Of a stretch of DNA of 28,450 nt, positions 15,940 through 23,170 are shown in pieces. The notes under the pieces are model-generated. The model was not told where the DNA came from and did no database searches. It saw only the letters and a list, made by a program, of their open reading frames with translations. Numbering within the stretch: position 1 is the first letter of the stretch; every line of letters starts with the position of its first letter. The translations under genes were made by a program, and so were the position numbers. The DNA is from Atopobiaceae bacterium UBA1367 (lineage in GTDB: Bacteria; Actinomycetota; Coriobacteriia; Coriobacteriales; Atopobiaceae): NCBI GenBank assembly GCA_002305995.1, contig DBRN01000017.1, positions 1-28,450 of the forward strand. Direction: 5' to 3'.

Positions 15940-16594
15940 CGCCGACGTTGACAGGCCGGAAAGGCAATTGCCGACTTGTGCGTGATCGGGGCCAAGGGCG
16001 GAAGGTGATTGCCGACCCGTGCGGGCTTGGGGTGGAAGCCGGAAAGGAAAAGCCCGACCTGTGCGGGAGGGCCCCCGACCCTGGAAAGGGAATCGCCGAG
16101 TTGTGCGAGACGTGACCTTCAGCTGGAAAGAAAATCACCGAGTTGTGCACAACGCAACGACCGGCCGGAAAGGTTTTCTTCGACTTGTGCGAAATGTGAG
16201 CCTCCTCCGGAAAGGAAAATGCTGAGTTGTGCGGTCCGATGGGGTCAGAAGTCGGGAGAAACCTTTCCGGCTCTGGCTCTGATCACGCACAACTCAGGCT
16301 TTTCCTTTCCACCGCGGGTTCCGACCCTGCACAACTCGGTGTTTTCCTTTCCACCGCGGGTTCCGACTCCGCACAACTCGGTGTTTTCCTTTCCGGCTTC
16401 CACCCCAAGCCCGCACAAGTCGGCGTTTCCCTTTCCAGGGTCGGGGGCCCTCCCGCACAGGTCGGGCTTTCCCTTTCCGGCAAGCCCTCACGAATCCCAG
16501 CCCAAGCTCCGCCCCCGTTCAGCGCCTCCCAACACAGCCAATACGGCCCTCCAGACGCCCGCAGGCACCAGAAGCCCTCACGAACCCCGGCCCA
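15940..16594. repeat. 42-bp-period mosaic array B between convergent genes
   Basis: Seven units run one way (GGAAAGGAAA then CCGAGTTGTGCG), at about 15956, 16000, 16041, 16083, 16125, 16167 and 16209. Five run the other way (GCACAACTCGG then TTTTCCTTTCC), with starts at 16287, 16329, 16371, 16413 and 16455. A degenerate inverted unit lies near 16244-16270. Spacing is 42 bp throughout, 41 once. Spacers of about 17 bp separate the cores; two spacers occur in both arms as exact inverse copies. It lies between the stop codons of the membrane protein and asnS. The segment 16482-16594 holds a 23-bp direct repeat described separately. Confidence 0.95.
16482..16594. repeat. 23-bp direct repeat abutting the asnS stop codon
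   Basis: A 23-bp block beginning AAGCCCTCACGAA occurs at 16482-16504 and 16572-16594 (21 of 23 identical). The second copy ends exactly at the asnS stop codon. The 67 nt between the copies shows no gene. Confidence 0.8.
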
Positions 16595-17998
16595 TCAGAA
16601 CTCGGCGCTGCCCACCGTGCGCGGGTGCGGGAGCACATCGCGGATGTTGGAGACGCCCGTGAGGTACATCACCAGGCGCTCGAAGCCCAGGCCAAAGCCC
16701 GCGTGACGGCACCCGCCGAAGCGACGCAGATCGAGGTAGTGGCGGTACTGCCCCGCATCCATGCCCAGCTCGGCAATGCGACGCTCCAGCACGTCGAGGC
16801 GCTCCTCGCGCTGCGAGCCGCCGATGATCTCGCCGATGCCCGGCACCAGGCAGTCGGTGGCGGCAACGGTCTTGCCGTCATCGTTCAGGCGCATGTAGAA
16901 GGCCTTGATGCCGGCCGGGTAGTCGGTCACGAAGACCGGCTGGCCAAAGTGCCTCTCGGTGAGGTAGCGCTCGTGCTCGGTCTGCAGGTCGCAGCCCCAG
17001 CTCACGGGATACTCGAAGGTCACGCCCTGTGCCGCAGCCCCCTCGAGTATCCCGATGGCCTCGGTGTAGGTGACGCGCGAGAACTCGGCCGTCGAGACGT
17101 GTCCGAGACGGGCGAGCAGGCCCTTGTCCACAAAGCGGTTGAGCATCCCCAGCTCGTCGGGACACGTCTCCATGACCGTGCGGATGACGTGCCTGAGCAT
17201 GTCCTCCGCCAGGTCCATGTCGTCATCGAGGTCGGCGAAGGCAATCTCGGGCTCGATCATCCAGAACTCGGCCGCATGGCGCTTGGTGTTGGAGTTCTCC
17301 GCACGGAAGGTGGGGCCAAAGGTATAGATGTCACCAAAGGCCAAGGCAAAGTTCTCACCGTTGAGCTGGCCAGACACCGTGAGGCTTGCCGGCCTGCCAA
17401 AGAAGTCCTCGCCCCAGTCGGGTGCGCCGTCCGCAAGGTGCGGCGGGCTGCCCACATCCAACGTGGTCACGCGGAACATCTCGCCGGCACCCTCGGCGTC
17501 GGCGGTGGTGATGATGGGCGTGTGCACGTAGACGAAGCCGCGATCCTGAAAGAAGCAGTGGATGGCGTGCGCGGCCACCGACCGAACGCGAAAGACCGCG
17601 CGGAAGAGGTTGGTGCGTGGTCGCAGGTGCTGCACGGTGCGCAGGAACTCGACCGTGGTGCGCTTCTTCTGCATGGGGTAGCCCTCGGCCACCTCGCCCT
17701 CGATGTCGATCCGGGACGCCTGCAGCTCAAAGGGCTGCGGGCGGTCGGGCGTGAGGACCAGCGTGCCCGTGACCACCAGCGCCGCGCCCACGCCTGCGGT
17801 GGCAACGGCGTCGTAGCTGCCCAGCAGCTCGCGGCTCATGACCACCTGCAGGTCCTTGAAGCAGCTGCCGTCGTTGAGGGTCACGAAGCCGCAGTTCTTC
17901 ATGTCGCGCACGGACTTCACCCAACCGGCAACGGTGACGCTGCCCTCCCCCAGCTCGTCGGCATCGGCATAGAGCTGGGCGATTCTCACACGATCCAC
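16595..17998 (-). CDS. asnS: Asparaginyl-tRNA synthetase
   Basis: Charges tRNA-Asn with asparagine in the cytosol. 467 aa, normal for bacterial AsnRS. An N-terminal OB-fold anticodon-binding domain (VTVAGWVKSVRDMKNCGFV) is followed by a class II catalytic core. This has FGPTFRAENSNTKRHAAEF (motif 2 region with its conserved Arg) and GFGLGFERLVMYLTG (motif 3 region), with NIRDVLPHPR close to the C-terminus. The GTG at 17998 is the start: AAGGAG lies 7 nt upstream and the protein begins exactly where the family does. No T-box leader was recognised upstream. Confidence 0.97.
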   Translation of the reverse strand: MDRVRIAQLYADADELGEGSVTVAGWVKSVRDMKNCGFVTLNDGSCFKDLQVVMSRELLGSYDAVATAGVGAALVVTGTLVLTPDRPQPFELQASRIDIEGEVAEGYPMQKKRTTVEFLRTVQHLRPRTNLFRAVFRVRSVAAHAIHCFFQDRGFVYVHTPIITTADAEGAGEMFRVTTLDVGSPPHLADGAPDWGEDFFGRPASLTVSGQLNGENFALAFGDIYTFGPTFRAENSNTKRHAAEFWMIEPEIAFADLDDDMDLAEDMLRHVIRTVMETCPDELGMLNRFVDKGLLARLGHVSTAEFSRVTYTEAIGILEGAAAQGVTFEYPVSWGCDLQTEHERYLTERHFGQPVFVTDYPAGIKAFYMRLNDDGKTVAATDCLVPGIGEIIGGSQREERLDVLERRIAELGMDAGQYRHYLDLRRFGGCRHAGFGLGFERLVMYLTGVSNIRDVLPHPRTVGSAEF

Positions 17999-18029
17999 GT
18001 CTCTTCTCCTTGATGTGACTCATCGGGCG

Positions 18030-18215
18030 GATGGACGCCAGGAGGCGATCCTTGCGCGCACCTCCCATGCGCACCCACCCACCCTTTGGATGACAGGCTG
18101 ATGCCAGGGAGCATTCCCTGTGCACGCCCGCCCATCCCTTGGCTGGCAGGCAGTGACACGGGAGGTGATCCCATGTGCACCCGCCGACCCTTCTGAATGC
18201 CAGGGCGACCCCGGC
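18030..18215. repeat. ~53-bp degenerate tandem repeat upstream of asnS
   Basis: About four diverged units. The clearest are 18066-18117, 18118-18170 and 18172-18215, each with a GTGCAC-like start, a CCCTT(T/G)GG-like middle and a GCCAGGG-like end. The period is about 53 bp. Part of the tract probably lies within the asnS leader. Confidence 0.5.
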
Positions 18216-18350
18216 ACTCACCCCGCCCATCGGACTCGTTGGCTCGCCTTGCGGGGCAGGCGGCCCTTCGATGATAGCGCTTCGATCGGCTGCCGAGGCG
18301 CTCCTTTGGCACTCTCCGCCCCTAAGGGACGCAGGCCTCTTGCCATATAT

Positions 18351-18419
18351 ACAGGTACCTGTGCGTATGGAGGGAACGTGAAGAGCGGTTGCCTCCCCTC
18401 CAATTACACAGGTACCTGT
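18351..18419. promoter_or_regulatory. Twin 12-bp palindromes, candidate operators
   Basis: ACAGGTACCTGT is present perfectly at 18351-18362 and 18408-18419, centres 57 bp apart. Each is followed after two bases by GTATGGAGG. A TTGCCA at 18340-18345 precedes the first copy and could be a -35. Duplicated perfect palindromes upstream of a MarR-type gene suggest autoregulation, but they lie about 235-300 nt from its start codon, so the target may be different. Confidence 0.5.
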
Positions 18420-18457
18420 TAGTATGGAGGCACGCCATCGCCCGGAACGCAGGTGTG

Positions 18458-18640
18458 GGGCACCCGATCTGGATGCGTGTGCGGGAACCCTCGATCCGGG
18501 AGCACGCACAGAAACACCCGATCGGTCCGAGCGCGCCTGTCAGACCCTAAATCCGAACACACGTGGAGCTCCGACCCGGGCATGTGTGTGAGGCCTGACC
18601 CCGGGGCACGCACAGGAACACCCTATCCGGACGCATACGA
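18458..18640. repeat. ~28-bp degenerate tandem repeat upstream of the MarR-type gene
   Basis: About seven diverged units, read as CACCCGATCTGGATGCG-like then GCACGCACAGGAA-like, beginning near 18461, 18488, 18514, 18543, 18569, 18594 and 18618. No coding potential is apparent. This tract separates the palindromes from the gene. Confidence 0.5.
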
Positions 18641-18653
18641 CTTGGAGGATCAC

Positions 18654-19379
18654 ATGACACAGCAACGACAGCATGCCTGCCGCAGGAACGACGAGGTCTC
18701 CCTGGACCGCAAGGTGGGACGCATGGGAATGCTCGTCCATCGCTACCACGAGGCGAAGGCGCATCGTCGTGGCGGCATGGGCGACCCGCTGCGCGGACAG
18801 GGCCGCGTGCTCGCCCTGCTCGGGGCAAAGCCCGAGACCACCCAGCGAGAGCTCTCGTACCTGCTCGACATGCGCCAGCAGTCGCTCTCCGAGCTGCTTG
18901 CCAAGCTCGAGGAGAAGGGCTTCGTCACGCGCGAGAAGTCGGCGGAGGACGGGCGTGTGACCGTGGTGCGCCTGACCGACGCCGGAGCGGAGGCAGCGCC
19001 CTCCCCCGAGCAGATGCAGCGGCGCACCGACGCCCTCGACTTCCTGACCGATGACGAACAGGGCCAGCTTGAGTCCCTTGCCGACAAGGTCACCGAGACG
19101 CTCGAAGCGAGACTCGCCGAGATGGGGGTCGACCCGCACCAAGGGCCTGGTCGCAAGGGCGGACGCGGCCGCGGCTGCGACGGCGGCGGAGGCCGCGGTC
19201 ACGGCTGCGACGGGAGCGGCGCCCACAGCCACGGCCACGATCACGGACATGGCTGCGACGGAAACGGGGGCCATGGGCACGGCCACGGCTGCGAAGGAGG
19301 CGGGGGACGCCGACATGGGATGCGGCGAGGCCCCTATCGTCTTGAGGAGCAGGAGGACGGCCACACCTGGCAGGCGTGA
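18654..19379 (+). CDS. MarR-type regulator with His/Cys-rich C-terminal tail
   Basis: 241 aa. Residues about 15-150 form a MarR winged-helix regulator: QGRVLALLGAKPETTQRELS, a recognition-helix region MRQQSLSELLAKLEEKGFV, and the wing REKSAEDGRVTVVRLTDAG. The last ~75 residues are an unusual Gly/His/Cys/Asp tail with four GC(D/E)G units (for example HGHGCDGNGGHGHGHGCEGG), containing about ten His and four Cys. Such tails bind Ni, Co, Zn or Cu in other proteins. I infer a metal-responsive or metal-buffering regulator, or that the tail is only a low-complexity expansion. The ATG at 18654 follows GGAGG by 5 nt. No transporter gene is adjacent to indicate the regulon. Confidence 0.88.
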   Translation: MTQQRQHACRRNDEVSLDRKVGRMGMLVHRYHEAKAHRRGGMGDPLRGQGRVLALLGAKPETTQRELSYLLDMRQQSLSELLAKLEEKGFVTREKSAEDGRVTVVRLTDAGAEAAPSPEQMQRRTDALDFLTDDEQGQLESLADKVTETLEARLAEMGVDPHQGPGRKGGRGRGCDGGGGRGHGCDGSGAHSHGHDHGHGCDGNGGHGHGHGCEGGGGRRHGMRRGPYRLEEQEDGHTWQA

Positions 19380-19657
19380 CACCAGCCGGGCGGCACGCGG
19401 AGGACGCCGCGACGAGCACCAGGGACCCTAGGCGGTGGCTCCCCCGGGAGCGCCGCGCGGCCCCAACAGGCACAGCAGCCCAAGCCCACAGGCGCACGGC
19501 GGCACCCACTCGCCGCGCGCCTGTGGGCAAGCTCATCGGTCAAGGTACGCTCTTGATGCGTACCCGCTCGCCGCGCACCTATGGGCGAACTGATCCCCAG
19601 AGGCCTCGGCCAGCTCCCCCACACCTACTCGCCGCGCGCACGCCTGTGGGCGAACTC
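19380..19657. repeat. Three tandem copies of the 3' end of the RpiR-type gene
   Basis: A 27-31-bp unit containing ACTCGCCGCGCGCCTGTGGGC occurs at 19508-19534, 19566-19592 and 19627-19657 (periods 58 and 61). The last copy is the coding end of the RpiR-type gene (reads EFAHRRARGE). The other two lie downstream of its stop and would read ELAHRRAASG and QFAHRCAASG. The rest of the gap (19380-19507) shows no gene. Confidence 0.8.
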
Positions 19658-20401
19658 CTGGGCTATGATCCCAGCCACCAGCTCCAGCTGGTAGGGGTGG
19701 CCCAGCTGCGTGCCAGACGACTCGAACAGCAGGCGGTCGGACACGAAGGCGGGCAGCCTGTGGCGCATGCCGCACACCACCCAGACCTTGGGACGGTCGA
19801 CGCGCCTCATCGACTCGGTCAAGTCGCGCGAGTCAAAGTAGCTGCCCGTGTACGAGAAGACCACGACGAGCTCGTCCCGCCGCGCCTCGGCGATGCGCCG
19901 CAGCTGCTCGGCATGGTTCACGCAGGTCTCCACGTATGTGCCCTGCATGAGCAGGTCGGTCTGCAGGTCGACGGCGGCGGCCTGGGCCTTGAGCATACCG
20001 TACGCTGACACGCGCGCGTATGACGTCAAGTCGGTGACCAGCCTGTCAAGGGCATCGTAGTCGACGCTCGCCGCCACCCGACCCAATGCGGAGGAGACCG
20101 CCTCGCAGTACCTCGTCGCCCGCTCGCGTGCCGACCCACCCTCGCCGACGCCCTCGAACCGCCTGGCAGACGAGCAGAACTCCCTCCGCAGCTCGTCGAA
20201 GCTCCCGAACCCCACGTCCCGACAGAACCGGGAGACGGAGCCCACGCCGACGTTGCAGGAGGCGGCGATCCGCTTGACCGACAGCCCGCCCAGCTCGCTC
20301 TGATGCCTGAGCAGGTAGCGGGCGATGTGCGCGTTCGCGGAGTCCTGCCGCTCGGTCGAGAGGGCCCCGAGCAGCGCCACCGTGAGCTTGTCGTAGATCA
20401 T
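19625..20401 (-). CDS. RpiR-family transcriptional regulator (HTH + SIS)
   Basis: 258 aa. The N-terminal HTH (about 20-75) reads SVKRIAASCNVGVGSVSRFCRDVGF-like, typical of HTH_6. A C-terminal SIS sugar-phosphate-binding domain (about 110-250) includes VFSYTGSYFDSRDL. Members sense phosphosugars and control sugar or amino-sugar catabolism genes. It lies downstream of two DJ-1-type genes on the same strand with a 102-nt gap, so it may be the third gene of that unit. The sugar isomerase genes near 25-28 kb are plausible but unproven targets. The C-terminal nine codons belong to the tandem repeat next door, so the end of the protein may be recently altered. Confidence 0.9.
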   Translation of the reverse strand: MIYDKLTVALLGALSTERQDSANAHIARYLLRHQSELGGLSVKRIAASCNVGVGSVSRFCRDVGFGSFDELRREFCSSARRFEGVGEGGSARERATRYCEAVSSALGRVAASVDYDALDRLVTDLTSYARVSAYGMLKAQAAAVDLQTDLLMQGTYVETCVNHAEQLRRIAEARRDELVVVFSYTGSYFDSRDLTESMRRVDRPKVWVVCGMRHRLPAFVSDRLLFESSGTQLGHPYQLELVAGIIAQEFAHRRARGE

Positions 20402-20503
20402 GGCTGGCCTCTCGTGTCGGTCGGGGTGCGGAGGCGGGATGCCGACGACGACGTCCCGCCCGTTCGGATGGGCCCCACGGAGCCCTCCGGCAAGGAGGCG
20501 TCG

Positions 20504-21064
20504 CTAGCGCCCTTGCGCCTTCGCGTAGAGCAGACGCCCCTTCAGGGGGGATGGGTCGATGCCCAGCGCCTCCATGATCTTGAAGGCGAAGGGGTACGAC
20601 GTGGCTGGCCCTTGCGAGGTCACCACGTTCGCGTCCCACACGGCAACCTCGTCCGCCACGAACTCGCGGGCGCTCGTCAGCCTCTGGTCGTAGCCGGTGT
20701 ACCCGGTCACGCGCTTGCCCGCGAGCACGCCGGCGGCCTCGAGCACCGTCGTCCCCGAGCACATGGCGCACACGAGCCTGCCCTGCTCGTCAAACCAGCG
20801 CAGCGTGTCCATGACCTTTTCGTTGGCGATGAGCGGCGCGGCGGCGGTGCGCCCGCCCGGGACGATGATCACGTCGTAGGCGCGCACCTCGTCGGAGAAG
20901 ACCTTGTCGGCCTTGACGTACATGCCCTGCATGGAGCGGACGAACGGGTCGTCCTGGAAGCGGAAGGTGTGGGTCTCGACCCCTGCCCTGCGCAGGAGGT
21001 CCACGATCTGCATGGTCTCGCTCTCCTCGTAGCCCTCCACCATCAGCACTGCGGCCTTAGCCAT
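20504..21064 (-). CDS. DJ-1/PfpI family protein (variant elbow)
   Basis: 186 aa, full length for the family. It shows VEGYEESE (the acidic residue that supports the nucleophile), IIVPGGR, and the nucleophile elbow VCAMCSGTTVLEAAGVL with a Cys at about residue 100. The SQGPATSYPFAFKIMEALG tail is typical of the YajL/ThiJ branch. Members act in oxidative or carbonyl stress, or as proteases or deglycases; the activity here is unknown. The ATG at 21064 lies 1 nt past the stop of the upstream paralogue, with a GAGGGG site inside that gene, indicating translational coupling. Confidence 0.92.
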   Translation of the reverse strand: MAKAAVLMVEGYEESETMQIVDLLRRAGVETHTFRFQDDPFVRSMQGMYVKADKVFSDEVRAYDVIIVPGGRTAAAPLIANEKVMDTLRWFDEQGRLVCAMCSGTTVLEAAGVLAGKRVTGYTGYDQRLTSAREFVADEVAVWDANVVTSQGPATSYPFAFKIMEALGIDPSPLKGRLLYAKAQGR

Positions 21065-21065
21065 G

Positions 21066-21635
21066 CTACTCGTCTCCCCTCACGTCGAACGCGTTGTAGT
21101 ACACCATGCGCTGCTTGACCGGCTCGCTGTCCACCCCGAGCGCATCGACCAGCGCGTAGGCGAAGGCGTAGGCGGTCGCCGGGCCCTGGCTCGTGATGAG
21201 GTTGCCGTCGCGCACGACCACCTCGTCCACCCATGTGGCGCTCGCGTCCTCGATCTTGGGGGCCGTCTCCGGATAGCAGGTGAACCTCCTGCCCGCGAGG
21301 ATGCCCGCGCGATCCAGCGCGATCGGGGCCGCGCAGATGGCGCAGACGAGCCTCCCCTCCGCGTCCATCGTGCGCAGGGCCGCCTGCAGGCGATCGTCGG
21401 CGCGCATCGCGTCCGCGCCGCCATACCCTCCCGGAAGGACCACCATGTCGTATGCGTCCAACGAGCCGTCGAAGACCACGTCGGTGCGCACCACGATCTC
21501 GTGACCGCCTGCGACCTCGCTGCCCTCGAGGCCGACCATGTCGCACTCGATCTCCGCCCGGCGGAAGATGTCGACAATGGCCAGGCCCTCGCCCTCCTCG
21601 AATCCCGGCGCGATCATGACTGCAACCCGTGCCAT
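21066..21635 (-). CDS. DJ-1/PfpI family protein (canonical elbow)
   Basis: 189 aa. It has PGFEEGE, VVLPGGYGGAD and the canonical elbow VCAICAAPIALDRAGIL, with the nucleophilic Cys followed by Ala-Ala-Pro, then SQGPATAYAFAYALVDALG. It is a paralogue of the next gene and is first in the pair. The ATG at 21635 is chosen over the longer frame from 21674 because AAGGAGG lies 6 nt upstream. Likely a YajL/DJ-1-like stress protein. Confidence 0.92.
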   Translation of the reverse strand: MARVAVMIAPGFEEGEGLAIVDIFRRAEIECDMVGLEGSEVAGGHEIVVRTDVVFDGSLDAYDMVVLPGGYGGADAMRADDRLQAALRTMDAEGRLVCAICAAPIALDRAGILAGRRFTCYPETAPKIEDASATWVDEVVVRDGNLITSQGPATAYAFAYALVDALGVDSEPVKQRMVYYNAFDVRGDE

Positions 21636-21792
21636 GTGGAACCTCCTTGTCGTCCGTGCCTCGTTCGTGACCAAGCAAAAGCCTACCCCCTGCGCCCTGC
21701 GAGGGGTCGCCGTTTCCCGTTTCTGGAAAACCTGTCGCCCACGACCGGCTGCCGGGACGCGTCATGCGGCCCAGCCGCAGCCTGCGGCCCGA
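21636..21792. other. Intergenic gap with GCCGCAG/CTGCGGC hairpin
   Basis: 157 nt between the GTPase stop and the DJ-1 pair. A perfect short hairpin (GCCGCAG-c-CTGCGGC, 21774-21788) begins about 4 nt past the GTPase stop but has no T tract, so it is a weak terminator candidate at best. Nothing else is seen. Confidence 0.35.
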
Positions 21793-22935
21793 TCAGCCCA
21801 GCTCGTCGCGCTGCCAGTCGACGAGGCAGGAGTCGAAGCCCCTGACGACCCCCTCCTCGCTCATGTGACGGCCGATCACCACGAGCTTGGTCATGCGGTC
21901 GCCCACCTCGGGGTCCCACTGCTCCATGATCTCAGGGTTGGCCTCGATGACCCTCTCGCGCTCGGCATCGGGCGCCGAGTCCACGAACAGGCCGTTCTCC
22001 TGCAGGTGGATCTGACGTCCCGCCTGCTCGAAGACGTAGGCCATGTCGGGATCGTCGGCAAACCAGGCGAGGCCCTTGCAGCGGATGATCTCGTCGGGCC
22101 AGCTTTGGGCAAACTGCTGCAGCCGGTCCATGTCAAAGGGCCTGCGGCGCTCGTAGACGAGGGTCTGGATGCCGTATTCGAGCACCTCGGGGTTCTCGTG
22201 CTCCTCGGGATGCTCCAAGGCCTCCATCCAGGCGGCCGACCCGTAGGCGGCGTCAAAGTCGAAGCGGTCGGTGGAGAGCATCTCGCCGATGTCCACCTGC
22301 CCATGCTCCGCCTCGATGATCGTGGCCTCCCTCTGCAGGCCGCGCACGAGCGCGCGCAGCTCGGCCAGCTGCCCAGGGCTCACGAGGTCGGCCTTGTTGA
22401 GCACCATCGTGGTGCAGAACTCGATCTGCTGGATGAGCAGCGCCTCGATGTCCTCGTCGCCTATGCCGTCGGCGAGCAGGTCGCGTCCACCATGGAACTG
22501 GTCGAACATGCGCCTGCTGTCGACCACGGCAATGATGTTGTCGAGGTCGATCTCGACGCCGCGCAGGACCTCCTGCTTGCAGAAGTTGTCGATGGTGAAG
22601 GCGATGGGGATGGGCTCGCAGATGCCCGACGCCTCGATGATGATGTGGTCGAACCTGCCCGACTCGGCCAGCTCGGCGAGCTGGCGCGCGAGGTCGTCGG
22701 CAAGCGTACAGCAGATGCACCCGTTGGTGAGCGGCACGAGGCTCTCGTCGGCCGTGTTGACCATGCCTCCCTGCGCGATGAGGTCGGCGTCGATGTTGAC
22801 CTCGCCGATGTCGTTGACGATGACGGCGGCACGCACGCCGCGGCCGTTGGCCAGGATGTTGTTGAGCAGGGTCGTCTTGCCGGCACCGAGGTAACCGGTG
22901 ATGAGGGCGATCCTCACGGGACTCGCGTTGGGCAT
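21793..22935 (-). CDS. CobW/COG0523-family GTPase (metal chaperone type)
   Basis: 380 aa. Walker A GYLGAGKTTLL lies near the N-terminus, followed by IVNDIGEVNIDADLI, the metal-binding NGCICCTLADDL (CxCC), the switch region IIIEASGICEPIPI and the base-recognition motif NKAD. The C-terminal half (about 230-380) has the CobW_C-like ERRRPFDMDRLQQFAQSWP. The family uses GTP to deliver metals (Zn, Co, Fe) to target proteins. The target is not evident here: no Zur site or paralogue of a zinc protein is adjacent. The ATG at 22935 follows AGGAAGG. It is in the same orientation as, but spaced from, the DJ-1 genes. Confidence 0.95.
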   Translation of the reverse strand: MPNASPVRIALITGYLGAGKTTLLNNILANGRGVRAAVIVNDIGEVNIDADLIAQGGMVNTADESLVPLTNGCICCTLADDLARQLAELAESGRFDHIIIEASGICEPIPIAFTIDNFCKQEVLRGVEIDLDNIIAVVDSRRMFDQFHGGRDLLADGIGDEDIEALLIQQIEFCTTMVLNKADLVSPGQLAELRALVRGLQREATIIEAEHGQVDIGEMLSTDRFDFDAAYGSAAWMEALEHPEEHENPEVLEYGIQTLVYERRRPFDMDRLQQFAQSWPDEIIRCKGLAWFADDPDMAYVFEQAGRQIHLQENGLFVDSAPDAERERVIEANPEIMEQWDPEVGDRMTKLVVIGRHMSEEGVVRGFDSCLVDWQRDELG

Positions 22936-23170
22936 GGGCCTACCTTCCTGTCATGACGCGTCTCACAGGAAGAGAGTATACCCGCCGCAACATTCGACAG
23001 GCACGGCGGCGGACCTGCCGACAGCAAGGCGCCACGGCGAGGGCGCGAGGGCGCATGGCATCCCGTGGGGCCATGCCGGCGAGACCGCCGGCCGTCGCGT
23101 CCTCGACCTCACCCCGCCGCGGTCAGCATGCGCATCGCGCTCGCCGCACAGCTCGTTCCCTACCTCGACC
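22936..23170. repeat. Intergenic region with copy of the ROK-gene 3' end
   Basis: A 27-bp block starting CCTCGACCTCACCC occurs at 23101-23127 and 23163-23189 (one mismatch, period 62). The second copy spans the stop codon and last six codons of the IIB/ROK gene. The rest of the gap shows no gene and no clear promoter. Confidence 0.8.

Larger units (their letters stand above)
17999..18653. other. 655-nt divergent region between asnS and the MarR-type gene
   Basis: Contains no convincing gene. From left to right it holds the asnS ribosome-binding site, a ~53-bp degenerate tandem repeat (18030-18215), a GC-rich stretch, twin 12-bp palindromes (18351-18419), and a ~28-bp degenerate repeat (18458-18640) that runs up to the ribosome-binding site of the MarR-type gene. 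Confidence 0.6.

Noticed and set aside
15956..16480. CRISPR array
   Set aside because: Repeats are degenerate, spacers are only about 17 bp, units switch orientation midway, spacers recur, and no cas gene is near.
17999..18350. T-box or other tRNA-sensing leader for asnS
   Set aside because: No T-box sequence (TGGNACC-like core) or specifier stem was found in the upstream DNA, which is filled by a tandem repeat.
18378..18419. 14-codon leader peptide starting at a GTG near 18378
   Set aside because: The GGAGGG is only 3 nt from the GTG, and the frame simply runs through the second palindrome to a chance stop.
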